From Flavobacterium sp. J372 (lineage in GTDB: Bacteria > Bacteroidota > Bacteroidia > Flavobacteriales > Flavobacteriaceae): 64,000 bases of DNA. A program made the position numbers and the translations under genes. Shown here piece after piece: positions 9,559 to 18,019 of the stretch. The stretch is taken from the NCBI RefSeq assembly GCF_024699965.1, contig NZ_JAJOMZ010000004.1, forward strand, positions 2,354,001 to 2,418,000, given 5' to 3'. Each line of letters starts with the position of its first letter. Position 1 is the stretch's first letter. A model generated the notes under the pieces. The model did no database searches and had not been told where the DNA came from. It saw nothing but the letters and a program-made list of their open reading frames with translations.

Positions 9559-9671
9559 TGAGGTATGTTAATAATCCGTTGATAAATAAAACACTGGGGA
9601 AGTAAGAAAAATAACTAAATTGCATTATCTAAAATCTAAATAAGCAAATATTAATTGAAATAATTATAAAG

Positions 9672-10388
9672 ATGTCAAGATGTACAGCTCCAGTTAATGG
9701 GCATCGTTCAGCGAGTGCTCAAGCGAATTGCCCCGCGTGTGGTCGTTATAGCCGTGGCTATAGTCGTGGTTATAATGATTACTATAATTACTCTCCCTAC
9801 TCCTCTTCCTCAAGCTATGGAAGTGGCGGTACTAGTAGAAGTAATCAAGCAAGAAATCAAAAAGCACGTTGGTCTTCGCCTAGCTCAACCATATTATATA
9901 CTCCAGCAGAAATAAGGACTCTAGAACCTATACGTCAAAATATAGAAAAACGTTCAAATCTACCTGATTTACGCGATGTTTTTCTGTGCCATGCTTGGGA
10001 CGATCGCAAAGATGCCGCTAAGGAATTGCACGATTTATTAGAATCTAAAGGTGTATCTGTATGGTTTAGCGAAAAAGATGTTTTATTAGGTTCATCATTA
10101 CTTCGTGAAATTGATAAAGGTTTGGCCAAGTCTCGAGTGGGTATTGTGTTAGTAACACCATCTTTTCTTAAACGTGTAAAAGGCGAAGGAATAGCGGATA
10201 AAGAACTCTCTGCCCTATTAGCCCGAGATTTACTTGTGCCTATTGTTCATAATACAACCTTTGACGCTCTACGTGAGGTGAGTCCATTACTTGGATCACG
10301 TAGTGGATTAAGCACAGCAGAGGAATCAATGGCAGAGTTGTCCGCAAAATTAGCTGAGTTAGTAACTCCTGAGAATTTGACAAATTAG
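9672..10388 (+). CDS. TIR-domain protein with N-terminal Cys/His motif
   Basis: A 238-residue protein in three parts. Residues 1-25 hold a putative zinc-binding motif (C4, H11, C20, C23 in the pattern C-x-APVNGHRS-...-NCPAC). Residues 26-75 are low-complexity (Tyr, Ser, Gly, Arg, Asn). Residues 101 to about 225 form a TIR domain: DVFLCHAWDD as the first strand, VSVWFSEKDVLLG at 128-140, then REIDKGLAKS and VGIVLVTPSFL. TIR domains in bacteria are often NAD-cleaving effectors of antiphage defence. The position usually occupied by the catalytic Glu appears to be Asp136. It stands alone with no Thoeris-type partner, and its AT-rich, TTA-rich coding contrasts with its neighbours, suggesting transfer. 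Function is inferred. Confidence 0.85.
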   Translation: MSRCTAPVNGHRSASAQANCPACGRYSRGYSRGYNDYYNYSPYSSSSSYGSGGTSRSNQARNQKARWSSPSSTILYTPAEIRTLEPIRQNIEKRSNLPDLRDVFLCHAWDDRKDAAKELHDLLESKGVSVWFSEKDVLLGSSLLREIDKGLAKSRVGIVLVTPSFLKRVKGEGIADKELSALLARDLLVPIVHNTTFDALREVSPLLGSRSGLSTAEESMAELSAKLAELVTPENLTN

Positions 10389-10583
10389 GCAAATTGAACA
10401 ATTAACTTAAAACACAAAACTATTAGCTAAAATTACTGATTTGCCGAAAGGTTGAATTTATAATTGATTCAATATGAAGGAATTATATTTACCATAACAG
10501 AGAATACAGAAATAAGACCTGGCATCATTCGTATCTGAATAATTTAATTGACTCCAAACCCAATAAAATATATCCACTATTAC

Positions 10584-11042
10584 CTACACCACAATCACAT
10601 TTGTATTCTTCACTTCCCCAATCATAAATGTGCTGTGCGTACTGCCTATGTGCTGTAAGGTTGTTAGCTTAGTTACCATAAACTCGCGGTAGGCCTCCAT
10701 ATTTTCAACATAAATCTTTAGGATATAGTCGTAATCGCCGCTTACGTGGTAGCACTCCAGCACTTCTTCCAGTTGCTTTACTTCTTTCTCAAAGCGGGTC
10801 AGGTATTCTTTGGTGTGCTGTATGAGTTTTAAATGGCAAAACACTACAAAGCCCTTGTTGACTTTCTTTCTGTCGACTAAAGCTACATACTTCTCTATAA
10901 TTCCCTCGCGCTCCAGTTTCTTTACACGCTCATAAACCGCTGTAACCGAAAGACTGAGCTTGGCAGACAGCTGTTTGGTGGTTTGCGTGCTATCTTCCTG
11001 AAGCAGGGCTAGCAGCTTCTTGTCAGTGGCATCTAAATTCAT
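10584..11042 (-). CDS. Lrp/AsnC family transcriptional regulator
   Basis: A 152-residue regulator with an N-terminal winged helix-turn-helix (LDATDKKLLALLQEDSTQT onward, recognition region SLSVTAVYERVKKLEREGII) and a C-terminal RAM/effector-binding domain (HVSGDYDYILKIYVENMEAY). Such proteins respond to amino acids. It is divergent from a methionine gamma-lyase-like gene across a 157-base gap, the same arrangement as the known mdeR/mdeA pair in Pseudomonas, so control of that enzyme by sulfur amino acids is likely but inferred. Confidence 0.93.
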   Translation of the reverse strand: MNLDATDKKLLALLQEDSTQTTKQLSAKLSLSVTAVYERVKKLEREGIIEKYVALVDRKKVNKGFVVFCHLKLIQHTKEYLTRFEKEVKQLEEVLECYHVSGDYDYILKIYVENMEAYREFMVTKLTTLQHIGSTHSTFMIGEVKNTNVIVV

Positions 11043-11199
11043 CCTGAAAATTTTTCTTGATAACTATCCATTGTAATTAATCAAAAAGATATTTTATCTA
11101 TTAAAATCCAAAAATACAGATTTAAAATCTGATTTAATTCAATATGATTGACTAAAATGCAATATTTCATTCTATTTGAAAACATTAAAACTACTCATC

Positions 11200-12423
11200 A
11201 TGGAAAACTTCAATCCCGCAGACAAGATACAGGATCTGCAATATTTCGGTGAATTTGGCGGCGTAAACCCTTCAATATCCGACTCTTCAACATACACATT
11301 CCTTTCGGCGAAGACAATGTTCGACACCTTCGAAGGCAATATGGAAGGCTGCTACCTGTACTCACGCCATTCATCGCCAAGCAACCTGTATTTAGGGCAG
11401 GCGCTTGCAGCCATGGAAGGTACTGAAGCCGCCAACGTAGCGGCATCGGGCATGGGCGCTATCACTCCGGTACTACTACAGCTTTGCGGCGCGGGCGATC
11501 ATATCGTATCAAGCCGCACAATCTATGGTGGAACGTATGCTTTCATGAAAAATTTCCTGCCGAGGCTGAATATAAAAACGGCTTTCGTCGACATCACTAA
11601 GCTTGATGTTGTTGAGGCAGCTATAACCCCCGATACTAAAGTGCTTTATTGTGAGACTGTCAGCAACCCGCTATTGGAAGTAGCAGATATTGATGGCCTT
11701 GCCAAAATAGCAAAAAAGCATAACCTGAAGCTGGTAGTTGACAATACATTCTCGCCGCTTTCTGTAGCTCCTGCAAAAATGGGTGCTGATGTGGTGATAC
11801 ACAGCCTTACCAAATTCATCAACGGAAGCAGTGACACGGTAGGAGGCGTAGTTTGCGGCACACAGCAATTCATCAACGAACTTCGCAGCGTAAACGATGG
11901 CGCAAGCATGCTCCTGGGGCCAACGATGGACAGCCTGCGTTCTGCCTCTATAATGAAAAACCTACGCACGCTCCACATCCGTATGAAGCAGCATAGCCAC
12001 AATGCCATGTACCTTGCGCAGCGATTTGAAAAGGACGGTATCAAGACTGTTTATCCGGGACTGGCAAGCCACCCGAGCCATGAGCTTTACAAAAGCATGA
12101 TTAACCCTGAATTCGGCTTTGGCGGAATGATGACCATAGACGTTGGCACCCTTGATAAAGCTAACGCACTTATGGAACTGATGCAAGAGCGTAACTTGGG
12201 CTACCTCGCCGTTTCACTTGGTTTCTACAAAACGTTATTCAGCGCACCGGGCACATCTACATCAAGCGAAATTCCGTTGGATGAGCAAAAAGAAATGGGC
12301 TTGAGCGACGGACTGATACGCTTCTCTATCGGCCTTGACAATGATATTGAAAGGACGTACCGGATGATGAAGGCCTGTATGATTGACCTTAATATACTTA
12401 CTGAAGAAGCAGTAACGGTATAA
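11200..12423 (+). CDS. Cys/Met metabolism PLP-dependent lyase (methionine gamma-lyase-like)
   Basis: A 407-residue PLP enzyme of the cystathionine gamma-synthase/methionine gamma-lyase family. Visible landmarks are YSRHSSPSNLYLGQALAAMEGTEAA, the SGMGAI loop, VVDNTFSPL and the PLP-lysine region VIHSLTKFINGSSDTVGG. The ATG at 11200 (MENFNPAD) is preferred to the one at 11176. The divergent Lrp-type gene favours a degradative methionine gamma-lyase (releasing methanethiol, ammonia and 2-oxobutyrate), but cystathionine gamma-lyase/synthase cannot be excluded by eye. A strong terminator follows. Confidence 0.85.
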   Translation: MENFNPADKIQDLQYFGEFGGVNPSISDSSTYTFLSAKTMFDTFEGNMEGCYLYSRHSSPSNLYLGQALAAMEGTEAANVAASGMGAITPVLLQLCGAGDHIVSSRTIYGGTYAFMKNFLPRLNIKTAFVDITKLDVVEAAITPDTKVLYCETVSNPLLEVADIDGLAKIAKKHNLKLVVDNTFSPLSVAPAKMGADVVIHSLTKFINGSSDTVGGVVCGTQQFINELRSVNDGASMLLGPTMDSLRSASIMKNLRTLHIRMKQHSHNAMYLAQRFEKDGIKTVYPGLASHPSHELYKSMINPEFGFGGMMTIDVGTLDKANALMELMQERNLGYLAVSLGFYKTLFSAPGTSTSSEIPLDEQKEMGLSDGLIRFSIGLDNDIERTYRMMKACMIDLNILTEEAVTV

Positions 12424-12435
12424 CATATTATCATA

Positions 12436-12470
12436 AAAAATTCGCGTTACCACAAGTAGCGCGAATTTTT
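12436..12470 (+). terminator. Rho-independent terminator after the PLP lyase gene
   Basis: AAAAATTCGCG (12436-12446) pairs perfectly with CGCGAATTTTT (12460-12470), ending in a T run. Confidence 0.85.
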
Positions 12471-12551
12471 TATGTAACAAATTGGCACACTCCAACACAT
12501 ATACTTCAACAAAATAAATCGGTAAATTCGCCTTTCTCAAACAAACACAAT

Positions 12552-14729
12552 ATGAAAAAAGTTTTATGGCTCTTCCTGCTTTCGGGCTTGACGGCCAACG
12601 CACAAAAAAACCTTACTATCCAGGAAGCGACTTCGGGCCAGTACCGAGAGTTCGCCCCGAAAACAATTGTTGCGCCACACTGGAGGCCTGATACCCGCGT
12701 GCTTACACACCTTGATGAAACGTACGGCAAACTGATGATGCGAACCGAGAGCGGCGACTGGGCTGAAACCGTATTGCTTACCAAAGAAGACCTTTCAGTA
12801 GCATTGAAAGCAAAATTTCCGCAGGAGACATTCAACCTCAGGATGTTCCCGTATGATTATGAGTGGAAAGATAAAAGTACATTGAAACTGAATGTTGCGG
12901 GCGAGAATAACACTTATGTAGTACTGTTTGATGCTGACAGCAAAACCATTAAGAGCGCCATCGCCATTTCACCTGAAGCAGCCCAGCAACAGCTGTCGCC
13001 CAACGGAAACCATGTGGCATGGCTTAAGGATAATAACATTGTAATCACTCCGCAAAACGGAAGCAACTTCAACGTAACAAATGATACCGATAAAGGCATC
13101 GTGAACGGAAGCGACTATGTGCACCGCCAGGAGTTCGGCATCAATAAAGGTATGTGGTGGAGCCCTGACAGCAGTAAGCTGCTTTACTACCGCAAAGATG
13201 AGACTATGGTTACCAACTATCCGCTGGTGCAGTGGGGTGGCCGCATAGCCGAAAACAAGGATATAAAGTACCCAATGGCGGGCATGAAGAGCGAGGAAGT
13301 TACGCTTGTGGTATATAACGTCAATAATCAGCAGAAAGCAACCCTAAAAACAGGCGAACCAAAGGAGCAGTACCTTACATCGGTAACGTGGAGTCCGGAT
13401 GGCAAAAGCGTGTTTGTTGGTGTGCTGAACCGCGGGCAGGACCACCTGAAGATCAACCAGTATGACGCCGCAAGCGGTAATTTGGTAAAGACATTGTTTG
13501 AAGAGAAAGCTGCTACTTATGTTGAGCCGCTGCATGACCTGACTTTTGTTCCCGGTAATAACAACCAGTTCTTGTACCGCAGTGAGAAGAACGGTTTTGA
13601 GCAATTGTACCTTTATGACACCAACGGAAAACAAATACGCAACCTGGGCTACCTGGATGTTGTGATTACAGAATTCCTTGGGTTTGATACTGATGCAAAG
13701 AATGCTTTTTATATGGGGACTGCCGATACCGGATTGCAAAGGCAGGTATATAAAGTGGAACTGAAATCGGGCAAAACCATACCGGTAACGCTTATTGGAG
13801 GCATGCACAGTTCGATTGTGAGCAGTGACGGTACTTTAGTATATGACAGTTACAGCAATACTACCACGCCGAATACTATACACATCATGGATTTGAAAAA
13901 GAGAAATGCTAAAATGCTGCTTCAGGCGGAAGATCCATACAAAGGAAAGACTGTACTCCCTAAAATGGAATTAGTTATTGTAACAGCCGCCGATGGCAAG
14001 ACTCCGCTTAACGGTAGGATGATTTATCCGGCTAATTTTGATGCTAAAAAGAAATATCCTGCGATTGTTTACGTATACGGTGGCCCGCATGCACAGCTCG
14101 TGCAGAATGAATGGCTGGGCGGCGCGTCGTTGTTTGATTACTACCTGGCACAACAGGGCTTTATCGTTTTCACATTGGATAACCGTGGCAGCGACGCACG
14201 CGGGCGCGATTTTGAGCATGTAATTCACCGTAATCTGGGCGTAAATGAAATGGCCGACCAAATGAAGGGCGTAGCCTACCTGAAAAGCAAGCCGTTTGTA
14301 GATGCTGAAAGGATTGGTGTTTCAGGCTGGAGCTTTGGCGGCTTCATGGCGACATCACTGATGCTTGACCAGGCCGATACGTTTAAAGTTGGTGTGGCAG
14401 GTGGCCCGGTGATCGACTGGAAGTATTACGAAATCATGTATGGCGAACGCTATATGGACACCCCGCAGGAAAACCCTGAAGGCTATAAAAACACTAATGT
14501 ATTAGACAAAGCCAACAAGCTAAAAGGCAGGCTTCTTGTAATACATGGGGCACAAGACCCGGTTGTGGTGCAGCAGCACAGCATGGATTTTATCCAGGCA
14601 TGTATCATGGCAGGCAAAAATGTGGACTACTTCCTCTACCCTACGCAGGAACACAACATGCGCGGCAAAGACAGGGTACACCTGAACCAGAAAATCGCCG
14701 ATTACTTTGAAACACACTTAAAGAAGTGA
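12552..14729 (+). CDS. Dipeptidyl peptidase IV-type serine peptidase (S9)
   Basis: Secreted or periplasmic peptidase that removes X-Pro/Ala dipeptides. The protein (725 residues) starts with a signal peptide (MKKVLWLFLLSGLTANAQ), followed by a beta-propeller domain (DPPIV_N; WSPDSSKLLYYRKDE, VTWSPDGKSVFVG) and a C-terminal alpha/beta hydrolase with the nucleophile Ser in GVSGWSFGGFMA, the Asp region GAQDPVV and the His in TQEHNM. Length matches the DPP IV family. An element TAAATTCG at 12533-12540 is a near-match to the -7 consensus close to the ATG. Confidence 0.94.
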   Translation: MKKVLWLFLLSGLTANAQKNLTIQEATSGQYREFAPKTIVAPHWRPDTRVLTHLDETYGKLMMRTESGDWAETVLLTKEDLSVALKAKFPQETFNLRMFPYDYEWKDKSTLKLNVAGENNTYVVLFDADSKTIKSAIAISPEAAQQQLSPNGNHVAWLKDNNIVITPQNGSNFNVTNDTDKGIVNGSDYVHRQEFGINKGMWWSPDSSKLLYYRKDETMVTNYPLVQWGGRIAENKDIKYPMAGMKSEEVTLVVYNVNNQQKATLKTGEPKEQYLTSVTWSPDGKSVFVGVLNRGQDHLKINQYDAASGNLVKTLFEEKAATYVEPLHDLTFVPGNNNQFLYRSEKNGFEQLYLYDTNGKQIRNLGYLDVVITEFLGFDTDAKNAFYMGTADTGLQRQVYKVELKSGKTIPVTLIGGMHSSIVSSDGTLVYDSYSNTTTPNTIHIMDLKKRNAKMLLQAEDPYKGKTVLPKMELVIVTAADGKTPLNGRMIYPANFDAKKKYPAIVYVYGGPHAQLVQNEWLGGASLFDYYLAQQGFIVFTLDNRGSDARGRDFEHVIHRNLGVNEMADQMKGVAYLKSKPFVDAERIGVSGWSFGGFMATSLMLDQADTFKVGVAGGPVIDWKYYEIMYGERYMDTPQENPEGYKNTNVLDKANKLKGRLLVIHGAQDPVVVQQHSMDFIQACIMAGKNVDYFLYPTQEHNMRGKDRVHLNQKIADYFETHLKK

Positions 14730-14734
14730 TAAAC

Positions 14735-14764
14735 AACGGAAGCTGAGAGGCTTCCGTTTTTGTT
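14735..14764 (+). terminator. Rho-independent terminator after the S9 peptidase
   Basis: AACGGAAGC (14735-14743) pairs with GCTTCCGTT (14750-14758) across a 6-base loop, followed by a T-rich run. Confidence 0.88.
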
Positions 14765-14806
14765 TTAAGGATTTTAATTATATTTACATTTAAAATCAAT
14801 AACTAA

Positions 14807-15496
14807 ATGAAACAAGCTTTTATCGCCGCTATATCTACCTTATTATTGTCATGTAATGACAATAAAGAAAATCCATCAACTATAAATTCAGATTCCATAG
14901 AATCTTCAAGTGAGTTTTCAATTCCTCAAGATGTCACTTATGAAATAATCGATGAGAAAGTAAATGATGTTTTAAGAAAAACGAATATTGAAATACGGTT
15001 AAATAAAGCTGTAGACGAGAATACGCTTCGCAATATAGCTTACGTTTTAAAAGCAGACAGAGAAGATTTGGAAAAACTATGGATTTTTTACTATTTACCT
15101 AGACATGAAGTTGGTAATGGTGCATGGGCAACTACACATTATTCTCCAGATTTAGAAGTGAAAATTATTGGAGCATCTGCAGAAGCAAGTGACGAAATGA
15201 ATAATTTGAAAGTAACTGGTGAAATTTTAAATGTTTGGAAAGATAACGACGCTATGGTGCCTAACAAAAAATATCTTGTTAAAGAAGATGGAAAACTGTG
15301 TATGAAAACTGTGTATGCAAAAAGCAGTATGACCAGCGCAGGAGAACTAAAGGAAGTTGTAAAGGAAACAAAAGTACAAGGACGTTTACGTTATGACTAT
15401 GATAACAATCATGGTGAATATTATCTTATCGAAAAAAATGGAAACTTAGGATATTACAGTGAAAACGGAAAGTTTAAAGAACTTGTAAAAGAATAA
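14807..15496 (+). CDS. Hypothetical lipoprotein
   Basis: I do not recognise this 229-residue protein. It begins with a lipoprotein signal (hydrophobic run ending LLLSC, lipobox Cys at residue 16), followed by a Ser/Asn-rich linker and a mixed alpha/beta body containing LKADREDLEKLWIFYYLP and ARHEVG-like text (PRHEVGNGAWATTHYSPDL). The segment YDYDNNHGEYYLIEKNGNLGYYSENGKF resembles a toxin-antitoxin MORN-like or WG-type strand pattern only loosely. Coding is AT-rich relative to flanking genes, as in the TIR gene, and may reflect later acquisition. It sits alone between two terminators. Confidence 0.75.
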   Translation: MKQAFIAAISTLLLSCNDNKENPSTINSDSIESSSEFSIPQDVTYEIIDEKVNDVLRKTNIEIRLNKAVDENTLRNIAYVLKADREDLEKLWIFYYLPRHEVGNGAWATTHYSPDLEVKIIGASAEASDEMNNLKVTGEILNVWKDNDAMVPNKKYLVKEDGKLCMKTVYAKSSMTSAGELKEVVKETKVQGRLRYDYDNNHGEYYLIEKNGNLGYYSENGKFKELVKE

Positions 15497-15517
15497 GTCA
15501 TAATAGAATTTTATTAA

Positions 15518-15547
15518 ATGGAAGCATCATAAGCTTCATTTTTTATT
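15518..15547 (+). terminator. Probable terminator after the hypothetical lipoprotein
   Basis: GAAGC (15521-15525) pairs with GCTTC (15533-15537), extended by AT/AT with a bulge, and is followed by a long T-rich run. It overlaps the 3' end of the convergent small gene. Confidence 0.6.
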
Positions 15548-15776
15548 TTAACTCCTTCACTCCCTTAATAAACAGCCACTTCATAAGCAGCTTCTCTTCA
15601 CCATAAATTGTCACAGCCTGGAACTTCGGTGTAAGCAATGATGCGGCCACCGCAGATGTAATGGGAATCCAAAGCCCGTCAAGCCCGGTAAACCTTACGA
15701 TTAAAAAATAGGCCAGCGTAAAGTGTGCAGCAAACCCTAAGAAGTTATATAGAAATGCTTTGGTTTTTTTAGACAT
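15543..15776 (-). CDS. Small membrane protein (unknown)
   Basis: A 77-residue protein (MSKKTKAFLYN...) with two hydrophobic segments, FLGFAAHFTLAYFLIV and GLWIPITSAVAASLL, and a short basic tail. The reading frame extends upstream to 15905, but that part overlaps the end of the methyltransferase gene and does not look like protein, so I chose the ATG at 15776. It lies 76 bases downstream of rlmL on the same strand. I do not recognise a family. Confidence 0.65.
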   Translation of the reverse strand: MSKKTKAFLYNFLGFAAHFTLAYFLIVRFTGLDGLWIPITSAVAASLLTPKFQAVTIYGEEKLLMKWLFIKGVKELK

Positions 15777-15803
15777 AGATTCGATTTTTAGATTATTTGA
15801 TTG

Positions 15804-15848
15804 TTCGATATTTCGACTTCCCGTACAGTCTTGCTGTCGAAAATCGAA
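15804..15848 (-). other. Intercistronic stem-loop between rlmL and the small membrane gene
   Basis: TTCGAT-A-TTTCGAC (15804-15817) pairs with GTCGAAAATCGAA (15836-15848): 13 base pairs with one bulged A and an 18-base loop. No T run follows on the minus strand, so it is not an obvious terminator; it could protect or separate the transcripts. Confidence 0.5.
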
Positions 15849-15852
15849 AGAT

Positions 15853-17023
15853 CTAATTGTCGGGGTTCTGGAATTTAGTTCGCTTGCTCCCCTCATACAT
15901 CTCATATTTTACCAGCCTTGCTTCCAGCTTACCGTTGAAAAGCTTTATCTTACGCGACGGCTTCAGTCCCACAAATTTCAAGGCTTCAAGGTTGGCCGTG
16001 ATGAACCATGCGTTGGTATTGGGGTAGCTCTGTTTAAGCGTATCGCCTATCTCGCGATAAAAACGCTCCATTTGTATATCAAGCCTCTCGCCATAGGGAG
16101 GATTAAATACCATGTGCAGCGGACCACGCGTCTCCTTTTGGCTGTCGAAGAAATTCTCTTCAGTAATCGTTACATATTCCTCGAGGTTGGCATTGCGTAT
16201 GTTATCTTTCGCTTTGGCAACTGCACTTGGGGCTTTGTCAGTACCTTTTATCGTATAATGAAACTCGCGTGTTTTGCTCATCAGCGAGTCGATAATTTTA
16301 TCAAACAGGTCATTATCCCAGTCATTCCATTTTTCAAAGGCAAACTCCTTGCGGTTAATGTTCGCCGGTATATTGCAGGCAATCATCGCAGCTTCGGCTA
16401 GAATTGTTCCCGAACCGCACATTGGGTCAACAAAGTCGCTGCTACCGTCCCACCCGCTTAAAAGCAGCATACCAGCGGCAAGTACCTCGTTTATAGGTGC
16501 AATATTGGTAGCAGTACGGTAGCCGCGGTGATGCAGTGAGGCACCACTTGTATCAAGCGCTACAGAAACCTGTTCGCCGTGAATATGGAGGTTTATACGC
16601 ACGTCCGGATGGGTCCTTATCTATGCTCGGGCGTTTGCCGAATTTGTCACGAAACTGGTCAACAATCGCATCTTTGGCTTTCAAAGCCACAAACTGTGAG
16701 TGGTTAAAATGATCTGAAAACAGTGTTACGTCAATTACAAACGTCTGGTTAGCCGAAAGGTATTGGCTCCAGTCAAGGGTTTGCATGCCTTTGTAAAGGC
16801 TGGCTTCATTGTAGGCTCTGAAATTATATATAGGCTTCAATATTTTCAAAGCGGTACGTAGCGCAATGTTGGCTTTATACATAAAGCCTTTATCACCCTT
16901 GAAGCTTACCATGCGCACACCCTGCTCTACTTCCTGCGCACCCAGTTGCTGTAACTCTTTTGCCAGTATTTCTTCAAAGCCGAAGAATGTTTTGGCTATC
17001 ATTTTAAAATTCTCCACAAGCAT
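15853..17023 (-). CDS. rlmL: THUMP-domain 23S rRNA m2G methyltransferase (RlmL-like), frameshifted
   Basis: SAM-dependent enzyme expected to methylate guanine N2 in 23S rRNA (RlmL/YcbY N-terminal half type). The N-terminal THUMP part (FFGFEEILAKELQQLGA) is read from 17023, and the methyltransferase part (DPMCGSGTILAEAAMIA, VFNPPYGERL) from about 16600 in another frame. The frames meet at 16611-16613, where a run of three C (minus strand) should be two: this restores a continuous KDHPDVRIN junction and a total of 389 residues, the usual length. I treat it as one gene with a probable one-base sequencing insertion; a true pseudogene is the alternative. Confidence 0.88.
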
Positions 17024-17135
17024 AATTTATTCCATGCAAAAGTAGCTATTTTAATCTACTTCGTTCGGAGAAGTGATTGCAAGAAATGTTAATAAAATTT
17101 TAACATGAATAATCTTAATCATTCAAAATTTAATT

Positions 17136-17143
17136 TACATTTG
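17136..17143 (+). promoter_or_regulatory. -7 element for the LipL32-family gene
   Basis: TACATTTG, an exact TAnnTTTG match. The predicted start of transcription, about 6-8 bases downstream, falls right at a stem-loop (17150-17173), leaving a leader of roughly 70 bases. Confidence 0.6.
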
Positions 17144-17149
17144 GTATTG

Positions 17150-17173
17150 AATCAGAACAAATCGTTCCTGATT
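17150..17173 (+). promoter_or_regulatory. 5'-terminal stem-loop of the LipL32-family mRNA
   Basis: AATCAGAAC (17150-17158) pairs with GTTCCTGATT (17164-17173) with one bulged C and a 5-base loop. Its position at the expected 5' end suggests an RNA-stabilising role. Confidence 0.5.
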
Positions 17174-17222
17174 AGGCGGAAACCGAAAAGCCGGAGAGTA
17201 GGTAACTAACAAAACTTAACCA

Positions 17223-17909
17223 ATGAAAAAACTTTTAATTGCAATTTTCAGCCTTGGCGCTGTTTGCTCTTATGGCCAGAAGCTTGACAAATTTGGCGCA
17301 GAAATGGGTAAAAAATCGGTAATGGGCAAAGAAATCCGTGTACCGTATACTGATGTGGTTAGCTACTACGGCTACATCAAGCCGGGTTCAAAACCAGATG
17401 AAGTGCGTGGCGGCAAAAACTACTACTATCTGTATGTATGGATACCGGCTGCAGCGCCTGAACTTGGCATCAGGATGGCATCTCCAGTACCTGCGAAAAT
17501 GGCACCTGAAGGCTCTGATTATGTATCTGCGGCTTACACGGAAAACAAGGCAGATGCAGCATCATATTTTGATACCTGGATTTCATTTGAAAGAGCGGAA
17601 GGTATAGTTTCTAAAGGTGATTTGGCAAAAGCCTCAAAAGCTTCATGGAAATCATATGAAACAAATGATGACAGCAGCGAAATGCCTGCACAGCCGTCAG
17701 GTAATAAGTACAACTCGCTTATGCGCATTACCAGTGATGTTAATAATCCTGCAAAAGCACTTGTGGCAGGACTTTACCGTGTTGGTTTCACAACTTACAA
17801 AACAGGTGATGTTAAAGGCAGCTTTGTAGCTCAGCTTGGTGCTCCCGTAAAACTTCCCGGGGTAGTTGTGGCGCAGTCCCTTGACGAGCTTGCAAAACAG
17901 GTAAAATAA
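17223..17909 (+). CDS. LipL32-family surface protein
   Basis: A 228-residue exported protein with a signal peptide ending CSYGQ. The body matches, from memory, the Leptospira major surface lipoprotein LipL32 segment by segment: YYGYIKPGSKPDE, YYYLYVWIPAAAPELGIRM, FDTWISFERAEGI, NKYNSLMRI, GLYRVGFTTYKTGDVKGSFVA. An acidic patch NDDSSE sits where LipL32 has its Asp-rich calcium-binding loop. The leptospiral protein is a lipoprotein; here the Cys of the signal region (AVCSYG) is not a canonical lipobox, so anchoring is uncertain. It has its own promoter, 5' stem-loop and strong terminator, suggesting high expression. Confidence 0.85.
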   Translation: MKKLLIAIFSLGAVCSYGQKLDKFGAEMGKKSVMGKEIRVPYTDVVSYYGYIKPGSKPDEVRGGKNYYYLYVWIPAAAPELGIRMASPVPAKMAPEGSDYVSAAYTENKADAASYFDTWISFERAEGIVSKGDLAKASKASWKSYETNDDSSEMPAQPSGNKYNSLMRITSDVNNPAKALVAGLYRVGFTTYKTGDVKGSFVAQLGAPVKLPGVVVAQSLDELAKQVK

Positions 17910-17931
17910 TTTACAAGATAAAAATAAATAG

Positions 17932-17959
17932 AAGCGCTGTACATACAGCGCTTTTTTTT
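17932..17959 (+). terminator. Rho-independent terminator after the LipL32-family gene
   Basis: AAGCGCTGT (17932-17940), loop ACAT, ACAGCGCTT (17945-17953), then eight T in total. Perfect 9-bp stem. Confidence 0.93.
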
Positions 17960-17994
17960 GTGCCTTAGAACCTATAATTATCGGCTTATTGCAC

Positions 17995-18002
17995 TACATT
18001 TG
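17995..18002 (+). promoter_or_regulatory. -7 element for the methyltransferase-terC run
   Basis: TACATTTG, exact TAnnTTTG match, 17 bases before the ATG at 18020. Confidence 0.6.
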
Positions 18003-18019
18003 CATTACAAGCCAAACGC

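Noticed and set aside
9672..10388. Thoeris defence system
   Set aside because: No ThsA-like or other NAD-binding partner is next to the TIR gene; the neighbours are housekeeping genes.
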